Assembly: GCA_965204235.1 (NCBI GenBank)
Contig: OZ241979.1
Coordinates: 62,001 to 126,000, forward strand
Origin: JAJDTQ01 sp965204235
GTDB taxonomy: Bacteria > Desulfobacterota > Binatia > UBA9968 > JAJDTQ01
Reading direction: 5' to 3'
Length of the DNA stretch: 64,000 nucleotides
Every line of letters begins with the position of its first letter. Position 1 is the first letter of the stretch. Of this stretch, positions 17,358 through 25,440 are shown piece by piece. The notes under the pieces are model-generated. The model made no database searches. It saw nothing but the letters and a program-made list of their open reading frames with translations, and was not told the origin of the DNA. The position numbers and the translations under genes were made by a program.

Positions 17358-17998
17358 GATCCCTCCGCCGCGGAGACCGCGTTCCAGGTCCACAGGGACC
17401 TCTCCCGGTACAGTCTTTCGACGTCGGCGGGGACCTCCACGCCCAGGCTCCGGAGACACGCTGCGACGGGGCGCAGCGGCAGCCCCACCGCGGCCAGGTA
17501 GTCGCCCCGCAGGCTCTCGACGAGCCGGTGGCCCTGGCCCTGGATCGAATACGCCCCGGCCTTGTCCATGGATTCGCCCAAGGCCAGGTAGTCGGCGATG
17601 TCGGCGTCGGTGGCGCGGCGCATGCGCACGTCCACCCGTTCGAGGTGGGTGAGTTCGCGGCCGGTCCTGCAGTCCACCAAGGCCACCCCGGTGAGGATCC
17701 GGTGGCTTCTTCCGGAGAGCTTGCGGAGGATGGCCGCGGCGTGGCCCGCGTTTTCGGGCTTGCCGATCTTCTCGGCGTCCAGGGCGATGAGCGTATCGCC
17801 CGCGGCCACCAGGGCGCCGGGTTCGTGACGGGCCACGGAGCGGGCCTTGCCCGCGGCCAGGGCCAGCGCTTCGGCCTCCGGGGTGAGGTCCTCGCGGGGG
17901 GTTTCGTCGAAGTCCGGCGGAAGCACCTCGAAGGGGATGCCGAGCAGGGCTAGGATGTCGCGCCGCCGGGGCGAGGTGGACGCCAGCACGAGACGCAT
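17354..17998 (-). CDS. maf: Maf-family nucleoside triphosphate pyrophosphatase
   Basis: A 214-residue Maf protein, which hydrolyses non-canonical or pyrimidine nucleoside triphosphates (dTTP/UTP or m7GTP types) to keep pools clean. LVLASTSPRRRDILALLG is the N-terminal signature; PDFDETPREDLTPEAEALALAAGKA, VAAGDTLIALDAEKIGKP and the C-terminal DKAGAYSIQGQGHRLVESLRGDY are the remaining conserved blocks. The last points to the YhdE-like dTTP/UTP class, although assignment between classes is tentative. It is the last gene of a minus-strand run with dus and ispG, 6 bp after dus. Confidence 0.92.
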   Translation of the reverse strand: MRLVLASTSPRRRDILALLGIPFEVLPPDFDETPREDLTPEAEALALAAGKARSVARHEPGALVAAGDTLIALDAEKIGKPENAGHAAAILRKLSGRSHRILTGVALVDCRTGRELTHLERVDVRMRRATDADIADYLALGESMDKAGAYSIQGQGHRLVESLRGDYLAAVGLPLRPVAACLRSLGVEVPADVERLYRERSLWTWNAVSAAEGS

Positions 17999-18004
17999 GC
18001 GGGA

Positions 18005-19195
18005 TCAGCCCAACCCGCGCTCGACGAGCCCCCGGGCCGGGGCTTCGGGCCGCGGCGGAGGGACGTGCGGGGTCGGCGCCCCGGCCGGTTGCGGCTCGGA
18101 CGCTTCGGGCTCCGCTTCGACGATGCGCGCGACCTCTTCGGCGTTCCTGGCCCGTACCATCTGCGCGCGCCACCGGGAAGCGCCGCGAAAGCCCTTGCAG
18201 TACCAGGCCAGGTGCTTGCGCATGGCGGGGAACCGGCGTTCGCCCCATAGTCCCTCGAAGTGCCGGCTGTGCTCCAGCAAGACCCGCGTCCGTTCGTTCC
18301 GCGAGACGGAGGTCTCGTCCGGCGCCGCCGCGGCAGGCGAGACCCCGGCCAGCGTGTCCTTGGCCCACTGCTTGTGGCGAAAGACCCAGGGGTTGCCCAG
18401 GGCGCCCCGTCCCAGGAGGACGCCGTCCACGCCGGTCTGCCGGACCCGCTCCACCACTTCCGGCATGGACTTGATGTCGCCGTTGCCGAGGATCAGGGTC
18501 GGCGACTCCCGGGCGAGCTCCACAGCCCGGCCGATGGCGTCCCAGTCCGCGGCCCCCCGGTACATCTGCTTCAGAGTGCGGCCATGGAGGGAGATGGCCG
18601 CGGGACCCTCGCCCAGAAGCACGGGGATCCACCCATCCACTTCCACTTCGTCGTATCCCACCCGGGTCTTGACCGACAGCGGGATCGAGGGACGGCCCGC
18701 GGGCGCCGCCCGCCCGCGCTTCATGCGTCGGACCCTTTCCACCACCTCCGGCGCCAGGCCGACTTCCTCCAGCCGTTGCCCCGCGGCCCAGTCCGCGAGC
18801 CCTTGGCGCGCCGAACGGATGAGGGCGACGGCCAGTTCCGGGTTGCGTATGAGGCCCGCGCCGCATCCCCTGGCGGCCACGTTCCTGGCCGGGCACCCCA
18901 TGTTGATGTCCAGTCCGTCGAACCCGAGCTCCCCGACCACGTGCGCCACCTGGTAGAACGCGTGCGGCGTGCGGCCGTAGATCTGGGCGAGCACCGGGCG
19001 TTCGCACTCGCCGTAGGAGAGGTCCCGCACGAACCCTTCGGCGCCGCAGCAGATGGCCTCCACGCTGGTGAACTCGGTCATGCACAGGTCCGGCGGGCCG
19101 TGCCGGGCGGCCACCAGCCGGAAGGAGGCGTCGGTGACGCCGTCCATGGGCGAAAGGCCGATGATGGGCTTGGGGATGCGGTCCCAGAAGTGCAT
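18005..19195 (-). CDS. dus: tRNA-dihydrouridine synthase
   Basis: A flavin-dependent tRNA-dihydrouridine synthase (396 residues) that reduces uridines in the D-loop of tRNA. SPMDGVTDASFRLVAARHG is the FMN-binding first strand, and DGLDINMGCPARNVAARGCG carries the catalytic cysteine of the NMGCP motif. PLSVKTRVGYDEVEVDGWIP and SLHGRTLKQMYRGAADWDAI supply FMN/tRNA contacts, and ILGNGDIKSM the phosphate site. It is longer than DusB (about 320) because of a Pro/Ala-rich C-terminal tail after about residue 360. It lies between ispG and maf on the minus strand with gaps of 31 and 6 bp. Confidence 0.93.
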   Translation of the reverse strand: MHFWDRIPKPIIGLSPMDGVTDASFRLVAARHGPPDLCMTEFTSVEAICCGAEGFVRDLSYGECERPVLAQIYGRTPHAFYQVAHVVGELGFDGLDINMGCPARNVAARGCGAGLIRNPELAVALIRSARQGLADWAAGQRLEEVGLAPEVVERVRRMKRGRAAPAGRPSIPLSVKTRVGYDEVEVDGWIPVLLGEGPAAISLHGRTLKQMYRGAADWDAIGRAVELARESPTLILGNGDIKSMPEVVERVRQTGVDGVLLGRGALGNPWVFRHKQWAKDTLAGVSPAAAAPDETSVSRNERTRVLLEHSRHFEGLWGERRFPAMRKHLAWYCKGFRGASRWRAQMVRARNAEEVARIVEAEPEASEPQPAGAPTPHVPPPRPEAPARGLVERGLG

Positions 19196-19226
19196 GGGAG
19201 GGAAGGGGAGGGGCGGCCCCGCGGCC

Positions 19227-20378
19227 TCAGCCGGCCGGGCTCTCGGCGGCCCGCCGGGCGATCATGGCGTCGAGCTCGCCCCTGAGGCGCGGCAGGATCT
19301 CGTCGTAGCCGAACGCGCCCAGCGGCTCGCTGCCGCGCTTGAGGTTGACGAACCTCGGGCCGCACCACAGGCCCAGGTCGGCGTCGTCGGTCTCGCCGGG
19401 TCCGTTGACCCGGCAGCCCATGACCGCGATGGTGACGGCGTGTTCGGCCGCGTACGAGGTCATCTCCTTGACCTGTTGCGCCAACTCCACGAAGTTCTCG
19501 TTCTCCACCCGGGAGCAGCTCGGGCAGCTTATGATGTTCAGGCCGCCGCCGTAGTCCACCACGCTGCGGACCCGGCCTTGGGCGATGTCTTCCAGGATCT
19601 CGCGTCCCGCGGCGACCTCCTCGGGCTTGCGCGGGTTGGGCACGGTCAGGGAAACCCGGATGGTGTCGCCGATGCCCCGGCTGATGAGCTGCTCCAGGGC
19701 GATGCGGGTCTTGATGATCCCGTCCGGCGGCAGCCCCGCTTCGGTGACCCCCAGGTGGAGCGGCACGTCCGGCCGCTGGGCGGCGAAACGCCGGTTGACC
19801 TCGATGACCTTGGCCGGGTCCGAGTCCTTGAGCGAGACGCAGTAGCGCGTGAAGCCCAGGCCGTCCAGCAGTTCGCAGTGTTCCCAGGCGCTGGCGAGCA
19901 TGGGCGAGACCGAGTCGTCGTCGGGGAACTTGTCCTGCTGGGCCGGGTCCACCGAGCCGCAGTTGACCCCCACGCGCATGGCGCAGTCGTGGGCCGCGGC
20001 TGCCTCCGCCAGGAACCGGACCTTGTCCCGCCAGGACTTCCGCCGCTCGTGGTGGTAGAGATGGCCGGGGTTGTAGCGGACCTTGTCCACATGGGGCGCC
20101 ACCAGGGCCGCGAGCCGGTAGTTCTCCTGCAGGTCCACGGACAGGTTGGCATCGGTGGTGTCCCGGACCCGGGCCAAGGCTTCGGCGTCCTTCCTGCTGT
20201 CCACCGCGATGCGGACCACGTCGGCCCCGGCCCGGGCCAGGTCGTTGACCTGGGCCGCGGTAGCCCGGACGTCCTGGGTATGGGTCGCGCACATGCTCTG
20301 GACCGCGATGGGATGGCCCCCTCCGATCACTGTAGAGCCGATGCGTACGGCGCGAGTGGGGTTGCGCGGCAGTTTCAC
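19227..20378 (-). CDS. ispG: (E)-4-hydroxy-3-methylbut-2-enyl-diphosphate synthase
   Basis: IspG (GcpE) converts MEcPP to HMBPP in the methylerythritol-phosphate isoprenoid pathway using a [4Fe-4S] cluster. The three cluster cysteines are in NIISCPSCSR (C-x2-C) and AVMGCRVNGPGE, the latter with the conserved Glu ligand. The N-terminal TIM barrel begins GGGHPIAVQSMCATHTQDV. At 383 residues it has the usual short bacterial form, without the plant-type insert. The GTG at 20378 has AAGGAACGG upstream and is preferred to a TTG 39 bases further out. It heads the ispG-dus-maf run, with prc divergent on the other side. Confidence 0.95.
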   Translation of the reverse strand: MKLPRNPTRAVRIGSTVIGGGHPIAVQSMCATHTQDVRATAAQVNDLARAGADVVRIAVDSRKDAEALARVRDTTDANLSVDLQENYRLAALVAPHVDKVRYNPGHLYHHERRKSWRDKVRFLAEAAAAHDCAMRVGVNCGSVDPAQQDKFPDDDSVSPMLASAWEHCELLDGLGFTRYCVSLKDSDPAKVIEVNRRFAAQRPDVPLHLGVTEAGLPPDGIIKTRIALEQLISRGIGDTIRVSLTVPNPRKPEEVAAGREILEDIAQGRVRSVVDYGGGLNIISCPSCSRVENENFVELAQQVKEMTSYAAEHAVTIAVMGCRVNGPGETDDADLGLWCGPRFVNLKRGSEPLGAFGYDEILPRLRGELDAMIARRAAESPAG

Positions 20379-20479
20379 GGGTTCCGTTCCTTGGCGGGCG
20401 CTTCGGACTTGCCCCAAGGCTAACGCGAACCGCCCCCGGAAGCAAGGCGGCGGGGGCGGGCGGAGCCCGCGGGCAATGC

Positions 20480-20508
20480 TTGATGGAGTGGGAAGGTTGG
20501 ATTAGATT
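20480..20508 (+). promoter_or_regulatory. putative sigma-70-type promoter for prc
   Basis: TTGATG and TAGATT are separated by 17 bases, 87 bp upstream of the prc ATG, in the 216-bp divergent gap between ispG and prc. The spacing is ideal and each hexamer matches the consensus at four of six positions. In GC-rich DNA this short AT-rich patch stands out, but the call rests on pattern only. Confidence 0.35.
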
Positions 20509-20594
20509 AGACGCGGCTCGCACGTTTTCGGGACCATCGCCGGAACGATGCCCTGCGGGTCCCGGTCCGTACGTCGGACGGGGAAGGAACACGA

Positions 20595-22724
20595 ATGGAT
20601 CACGCTCGCTCGCGCTCGAGGCTCTGTCTGGCGGTCGCCGCAGCCGCGGTCTGGTTGCTGGCGGGCCCGGCGTGGGCCCGGGATCCGGTTCTCAGGGAGC
20701 TTGCGCCGGAGTCCCACCACTCGGCCGTCAGCGCCGAGATCCTCGCAAACCTCACCAAGGGACACTACAAGACCATCACTCTGGACGACCGGGTCTCGAG
20801 CCGGGTCTTCGACTCCTACCTCAAGGCCCTGGACCCCTCGCGGAGCTATTTCCATGCCGCGGACGTCCGGGAGTTCGAACCGCTGAGGACCCGGTTCGAC
20901 GACCTGCTCGAGGCCGGGGACCTGGAGCCTGCCTTCGAGGTGTTCAACCGCTACCTGGAGCGGTTGACGCAGCGCCTCGGTTTCCTGGTCGAAACCATCG
21001 ACCACGAGTTCGACGCCCTGGACTTCGAGAAGGACGAGAGCCTCGCCCGGAAGAACACGGAGTGGGCCGGATCCATGGCCGATCTCAGGGCGCTGTGGCG
21101 CAGGCAACTCAAGGGCGAAGTGTTGAACGGCCTGCTGGCCGGAACCGAACGCGGAGAAGTCCGCGAGGAGCTCCGGCAGCGTTACGCCAACCAGCGGGTG
21201 CGGGTGGGTCAGGCCAACGGCGCCGACGCGTTCCGCGTCTACACCAACGCCTTCCTCCGGGCAGTGGATCCTCATTCCGCCTATTTTCCGCCTCATCAGA
21301 GCGAGAACTTCAACATCCACATGAGCCTGTCGCTGGAGGGGATCGGCGCCGTGCTGCAGGCCGACGGCGAGAGCGTCAAGGTCTTGCGGCTGGTTGCCGG
21401 AGGACCGGCCGACAAGGCCGGCGACCTGAAGCCCGGGGACCGCATCGTCGGCGTGGCCCAGGGCGAGCAGGGGGAGATGGTGGACGTCCTCGGCATGCGC
21501 CTGGACGACGTGGTGTCCCTGATCCGCGGCCCCAAGCACACCACCGTGCGCCTGGAGATCGTTCCCCAGGTCAGCGCCGCGAAGCAGCGAAGGGTCATCC
21601 GCATCGTTCGCAACAAGGTGGATCTCGACGACCAGCAGGCCAGCAGCAGGGTGACGGAGGTGGAGGTCGAGGGGCGCGCCGAGAAGGTCGGCGTCATCCG
21701 GATACCGACGTTCTACGTGGACTTTCGCGCGCTGGAAGCCGGGGACCCCGACTACAAGAGCACGGTCAGGGACGTGAAGCGCTTGCTCGGGGAGTTGCGC
21801 GAGGCCGACGTGTCGGGGCTGGTCATCGACCTGCGGGACAACGGCGGAGGGTCCCTTCGGGAAGCCATCGACCTCGTGGGCCTGTTCATCGACCGGGGTC
21901 CGGTAGTGCAGGTCCGCGACGGCCAGGGGCTGGTTCGGATCCATTCGGACGAGGAGGAGGGAACCGTCCACGAAGGACCGCTGGCCGTGCTGGTGAACCG
22001 GCTCAGCGCGTCGGCTTCGGAGATCTTCGCCGGCGCCGTCCAGGACTACCGCAGGGGGCTGGTGCTGGGCGGACAGACTTTCGGAAAGGGCACCGTCCAG
22101 ACGCTCATCCGCGTCGGCCAGGGGCGATTGAAACTCACCCAGGCCAAGTTCTACAGGATTTCCGGGGCAAGCGTGCAACACCGCGGCGTCCTGCCCGACG
22201 TCGATCTCCCGGACTCCATCGACAAGACGGAGGTGGGCGAGAGCTCGCTGGACCACGCCCTGCCTTGGGACTCCATCGAGCGGGCCAGGTATTCACGGGT
22301 CGGGGAGACCGAGCCCTACTTCGAGACCCTGGCGCGGCGGCACCGGCGGCGAGTGGTCGCGGACCCGGACTTCGCCCATCTGGTGGAGCGCATCCACCGT
22401 CTCGTGGAGGAGCGTGCGGAGACCTCGGTCTCGCTGAGGGAGAAGGCCCGGCGGGCCAAGCGGGAACGCAACGAGGTCCTCGCTCTCGAGAGCGAGAACG
22501 CCCGGCGTCGGGCCAAGGGCGAGAAGCCGTTCGCGAACTTCGCAGAGTTGACTGCCCACAACGAGAAGAAGGCGGAATCCGGGACGGGTTCCGCGGACCG
22601 TCCCCCGGGTGAAGACCCGATCCTCGACGAGGCGGTCCACATCCTCGCGGACTTCATGTCCCTCACGAGGAGTCCCGCGGTCCCCGAATCGAGCCTGGCG
22701 GTGGGGTCGAAGGACGGCCCGTGA
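20595..22724 (+). CDS. prc: tail-specific (carboxy-terminal processing) protease, Prc type
   Basis: A 709-residue periplasmic S41 protease that trims or degrades proteins from their C-termini and, in relatives, controls murein hydrolases. A signal peptide (LCLAVAAAAVWLLAGPAWA) ends near residue 28. The N-terminal helical domain holds LTKGHYKTITLDDRVSSRVF, a PDZ domain follows at about 235-330 (GAVLQADGESVKVLRLVAGG), then the protease core. The serine-lysine dyad appears intact: S473 in LSASASEIF and K498 in GQTFGKGTVQ, 25 residues apart as in E. coli Prc, with D484 between. The C-terminal DUF3340-like tail is charged. GGGAAGGA precedes the ATG. The downstream gene is convergent. Confidence 0.93.
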   Translation: MDHARSRSRLCLAVAAAAVWLLAGPAWARDPVLRELAPESHHSAVSAEILANLTKGHYKTITLDDRVSSRVFDSYLKALDPSRSYFHAADVREFEPLRTRFDDLLEAGDLEPAFEVFNRYLERLTQRLGFLVETIDHEFDALDFEKDESLARKNTEWAGSMADLRALWRRQLKGEVLNGLLAGTERGEVREELRQRYANQRVRVGQANGADAFRVYTNAFLRAVDPHSAYFPPHQSENFNIHMSLSLEGIGAVLQADGESVKVLRLVAGGPADKAGDLKPGDRIVGVAQGEQGEMVDVLGMRLDDVVSLIRGPKHTTVRLEIVPQVSAAKQRRVIRIVRNKVDLDDQQASSRVTEVEVEGRAEKVGVIRIPTFYVDFRALEAGDPDYKSTVRDVKRLLGELREADVSGLVIDLRDNGGGSLREAIDLVGLFIDRGPVVQVRDGQGLVRIHSDEEEGTVHEGPLAVLVNRLSASASEIFAGAVQDYRRGLVLGGQTFGKGTVQTLIRVGQGRLKLTQAKFYRISGASVQHRGVLPDVDLPDSIDKTEVGESSLDHALPWDSIERARYSRVGETEPYFETLARRHRRRVVADPDFAHLVERIHRLVEERAETSVSLREKARRAKRERNEVLALESENARRRAKGEKPFANFAELTAHNEKKAESGTGSADRPPGEDPILDEAVHILADFMSLTRSPAVPESSLAVGSKDGP

Positions 22725-22734
22725 CCCGGTGGGG

Positions 22735-23523
22735 CTATTCGCCGCCGTTCACGTCCACCACCGACCCGTTGACGAACGACGCCGCGTCCGAAGCCAGGAA
22801 CAGCGCGACGCCGGCCACCTCGTCGGCCCTTCCGTGGCGCCCCAGCGCGATGTTCTCCAGGCCGCCGGGTTCGAGGCGCGCGAGGCTGGCGCCGCCGGGC
22901 CGGGGGGTGTCGATGATCCCCGGCGCCACCGCGTTCACCCGTATCTCCGGCCCCCACTGGTTCGCCATGTGGAAGGTGAGGTTCATGACCGCGGCCTTGG
23001 CCGTGCCGTAGGCGGCCATGTTCGGGCGCTCGTGCTTGGTGGAGCGCCCGGAGATGGAGCCGACGTTGACGATGGCGCCCTTGCCGCGTTCCTTCATGTG
23101 CGGCGCCACCGCCTTGGCGCAGAGGAAAGCCGTCTTCACGTTGACGTCGTAAACGCCCATGAAGTCCTCCGGCGAGAGATCCAGCAGCGGCGCCCGCCGG
23201 AACGCCGGCATCGCCGGGTTCCGGCTGTAGGAGCCGCCGGCCACGTTCAGGAGGGCGTCGATGCGCCCGAACCGATCCAGAGTGGCCGCGACCATGGCCT
23301 CGACCTGGTCCTCCCGGGAGACGTCCACCGCTCTGCCCAGGGCGCTCACGCCCAGGGCTTCGACCTCCTCCACCACCGGCGGTATGGACTCCGGGGGGAG
23401 GGAGGCGACCACCACATGGGAGCCGGCCTGGGCGAAGGCCAGTGCGCAGGCCCGACCGATGCCGCCGCTGCCGCCGGTGATGAGCGTGGTGCGTCCTTCG
23501 AGAGAAAAGCGTGACAGGTCCAT
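22735..23523 (-). CDS. short-chain dehydrogenase/reductase
   Basis: A 262-residue classical SDR oxidoreductase. The cofactor loop is TLITGGSGGIGRACALAFA; LLNVAGG replaces the usual NNAG; the catalytic Ser-Tyr-Lys set is in VNVGSISGRS and AAYGTAKAAVMNL. INAVAPG-type RVNAVAPGIIDTPRPG follows, and the C-terminus SFVNGSVVDVNGGE fits a 3-oxoacyl reductase or alcohol-dehydrogenase-like member. It is the last gene of the minus-strand run that begins with ubiD and follows the NMT1-like gene by 85 bp. It probably handles an alcohol or ketone intermediate of the same catabolic route. Confidence 0.9.
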   Translation of the reverse strand: MDLSRFSLEGRTTLITGGSGGIGRACALAFAQAGSHVVVASLPPESIPPVVEEVEALGVSALGRAVDVSREDQVEAMVAATLDRFGRIDALLNVAGGSYSRNPAMPAFRRAPLLDLSPEDFMGVYDVNVKTAFLCAKAVAPHMKERGKGAIVNVGSISGRSTKHERPNMAAYGTAKAAVMNLTFHMANQWGPEIRVNAVAPGIIDTPRPGGASLARLEPGGLENIALGRHGRADEVAGVALFLASDAASFVNGSVVDVNGGE

Positions 23524-23608
23524 GAGTCTCCCTTCCGCGGTCTAGAAAGCCCGTGACCCTCACCCTGTGGCCGGCGTCACCGCACTGGTCCGGGTCCGTC
23601 GCCGGGCG

Positions 23609-24532
23609 CTAGCCGTCCCACAGATGGCGGAACCGGACCGCGACCACGTCTTCGTAGGGAACGGGGGCGGAGAGCAGCCCCACGTCCTGGGCGAACCGGT
23701 TCATGCTGGCCACTGCGTCCTCCGGGATCCTGGGGTCGTAGTAGGGGGCGTCGCGCTCGATGAGCCCGGCGATGAGTTGCGCCTCTTCCGCGGGATAGAG
23801 GGCCTTGCCCACGGCCGCGGCCCGCTGGGGGTCCTCCACCAGGGCGCGTTGCGTCCGGATCAGGGCGCGGACCGCGGCCGCGGCCGCATCCGGGCGGTCG
23901 GCGATCAACCGCTCCGACGTGACCAGGGCGGGAAAGGTATAGCCCCGGGCCTCCGCGGGTCCCTCGCCGCGCCGTATGTCGAGCACGACGGCGCCGGTCC
24001 CGCGGCGCACCGCCACTTCCGCTCCCATTCCGTTGGCCCAGAAGCCGTCGATGAGGCCGTCGGCCAGGGCCTTGGCCGCGGTCACGCCGAAGGAGACGCC
24101 GGCTTCGGCGGCGCCGGGCACCGGCCCGATCCGGACGCGGTGGGCCTGGGGGTCGATGCCCGCGGCCGCGAGCAGCCGCTTGAGCCCCAGATCGACGCCC
24201 GGGGCGGCGCCGATGCGAAGCCCCTTGACGGCCTCCACGTCGCCGCGCCTGGCGCCCAGGTCCGAGCGCAGCACCAGGAACCAGTACATGTGGGAAGCCA
24301 GCGCCGCCAGCAGCCTGGCCCCTTTCCATTCCGGGAACGCGCTCAGGGTCGCGTGGGCCGACGCCGCCACGAAGTCGAGGTCCTGGTCCCGCAACGCCTC
24401 GAAGGTCCTGGGCACCGGGAAGATGAGCTCCAGCTCCATGTCCAGCCCTTCGGCCTCGAAGAAGCCGAGTTCCACCGCGGCGATGGCCGGAAAGTACGAG
24501 TTCGACACGAAGTCGGGCAGGCCGATGCGCAT
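23609..24532 (-). CDS. NMT1/THI5-like substrate-binding protein without signal peptide
   Basis: A 307-residue protein of the periplasmic-binding-protein type II fold, like the solute-binding component of nitrate/sulfonate/taurine/thiamine-precursor ABC transporters. Typical blocks are SYFPAIAAVELGFFEAEGLD, DLDFVAASAHATL (the ligand-selecting loop), VKGLRIGAAPGVDLGLKRLL and IDGFWANGMGAEV. It begins directly at MRIGLPDFVSNSYF with no signal peptide or lipobox, and no permease or ATPase gene is adjacent, so it may work in the cytoplasm or as a regulator or enzyme rather than a transporter part. It sits between the molybdenum-hydroxylase genes and the SDR. Confidence 0.82.
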   Translation of the reverse strand: MRIGLPDFVSNSYFPAIAAVELGFFEAEGLDMELELIFPVPRTFEALRDQDLDFVAASAHATLSAFPEWKGARLLAALASHMYWFLVLRSDLGARRGDVEAVKGLRIGAAPGVDLGLKRLLAAAGIDPQAHRVRIGPVPGAAEAGVSFGVTAAKALADGLIDGFWANGMGAEVAVRRGTGAVVLDIRRGEGPAEARGYTFPALVTSERLIADRPDAAAAAVRALIRTQRALVEDPQRAAAVGKALYPAEEAQLIAGLIERDAPYYDPRIPEDAVASMNRFAQDVGLLSAPVPYEDVVAVRFRHLWDG

Positions 24533-24573
24533 GTGCGGGTCCTTCCGTTCCTCGGGGCGGCCCTGGCGGACGG

Positions 24574-25437
24574 TCAGCCCAGCCGGGAGAAGGCCTGGGC
24601 CGCGGCCCGGCGCACCAGGACCGCGGCGAGCTCGCGCTTGTACTCGGAAGAGCCGCGCACGTCCTCGATGGGGTCGGCTGCGGCTGCGGCCGCGGCCCCG
24701 GCCTCGTCCAGCCGGGCAGGGGTGACTTCCCGGCCCCGCAGGACCGCTTCCGCGGCCCGGGCGCGGAAGATGGCGGGACCTGCGGAGTTGAGGGCGATGC
24801 GCACGTCGTCACAGCGGTCGCCCTCGCCGGTCATGGCCACGGCCACGCCCACGGTAGCGAAGTCTTCCTCGCTCCGGGGCGTGAACTTGACGTGGGACCA
24901 TCCCGGGGCCGCGGGCGGAGGCACGCGCACGCACGTCAGGACCTCGTCGGGCTCCAGCGCGGTCTCGTAGTAATCGACGAAGAACTCCTCCACCGGCAGG
25001 ACGCGCTCGCCGCGGCTGCTCCGCAGCGTGACCTCCGCGTCCAGCGCCATGAAGCTCGCCCCCGGGTCCGTCATGGGGTCGCCGTGGCTCAGGTTGCCGC
25101 CCACCGTGGCCATCAGGCGGATCCTCGGTTGCGCCACCTTGCGGAAGGTCTCCCGGAGCAGGGGATAGCGCTCCCGGACCTCCGGGCACAACTCCAGGTC
25201 CCGGTGCTTGACCCCGGCGCCGATGCGCAGGCCGTCCGAAGGGTCGAAGGCGATGCCGTCCAGGCCGGGCACGCGGTCGAGGCTGACGACGACCCCGGGG
25301 TCCAGCAGGCCCATGCGCAGCCACATGACCAGCGCGGTGCCGCCGGCCAGCAGCTTGGCGTCGCTGCCGTGCTCCCGGAGCAGACCGCAGGTCTCGTCGA
25401 GGCTCGTGGGCTCCAGGTAGTCGAAATCGGCCCGCAT
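24574..25437 (-). CDS. molybdenum hydroxylase, FAD-binding subunit (CoxM/XdhB-like)
   Basis: The 287-residue FAD subunit of a xanthine-dehydrogenase-family enzyme, passing electrons from the 2Fe-2S subunit to an acceptor. AKLLAGGTALVMWLRMG is the FAD pyrophosphate loop and TVGGNLSHGDPMTDPG the second FAD motif; the CO-dehydrogenase flavoprotein C-terminal domain follows (VKFTPRSEEDFATVGVAVAM). Its start lies 3 bp downstream of the large-subunit stop, so the small, large and medium subunit genes are one operon in the order S-L-M. Expected partner subunits are directly upstream. Confidence 0.92.
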   Translation of the reverse strand: MRADFDYLEPTSLDETCGLLREHGSDAKLLAGGTALVMWLRMGLLDPGVVVSLDRVPGLDGIAFDPSDGLRIGAGVKHRDLELCPEVRERYPLLRETFRKVAQPRIRLMATVGGNLSHGDPMTDPGASFMALDAEVTLRSSRGERVLPVEEFFVDYYETALEPDEVLTCVRVPPPAAPGWSHVKFTPRSEEDFATVGVAVAMTGEGDRCDDVRIALNSAGPAIFRARAAEAVLRGREVTPARLDEAGAAAAAAADPIEDVRGSSEYKRELAAVLVRRAAAQAFSRLG

Positions 25438-25440
25438 GGC

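Noticed and set aside
16296..19085. 929-codon minus-strand frame across the EamA, maf and dus genes
   Set aside because: It runs over three well-supported genes in another frame and has low-complexity composition; no domain is visible.
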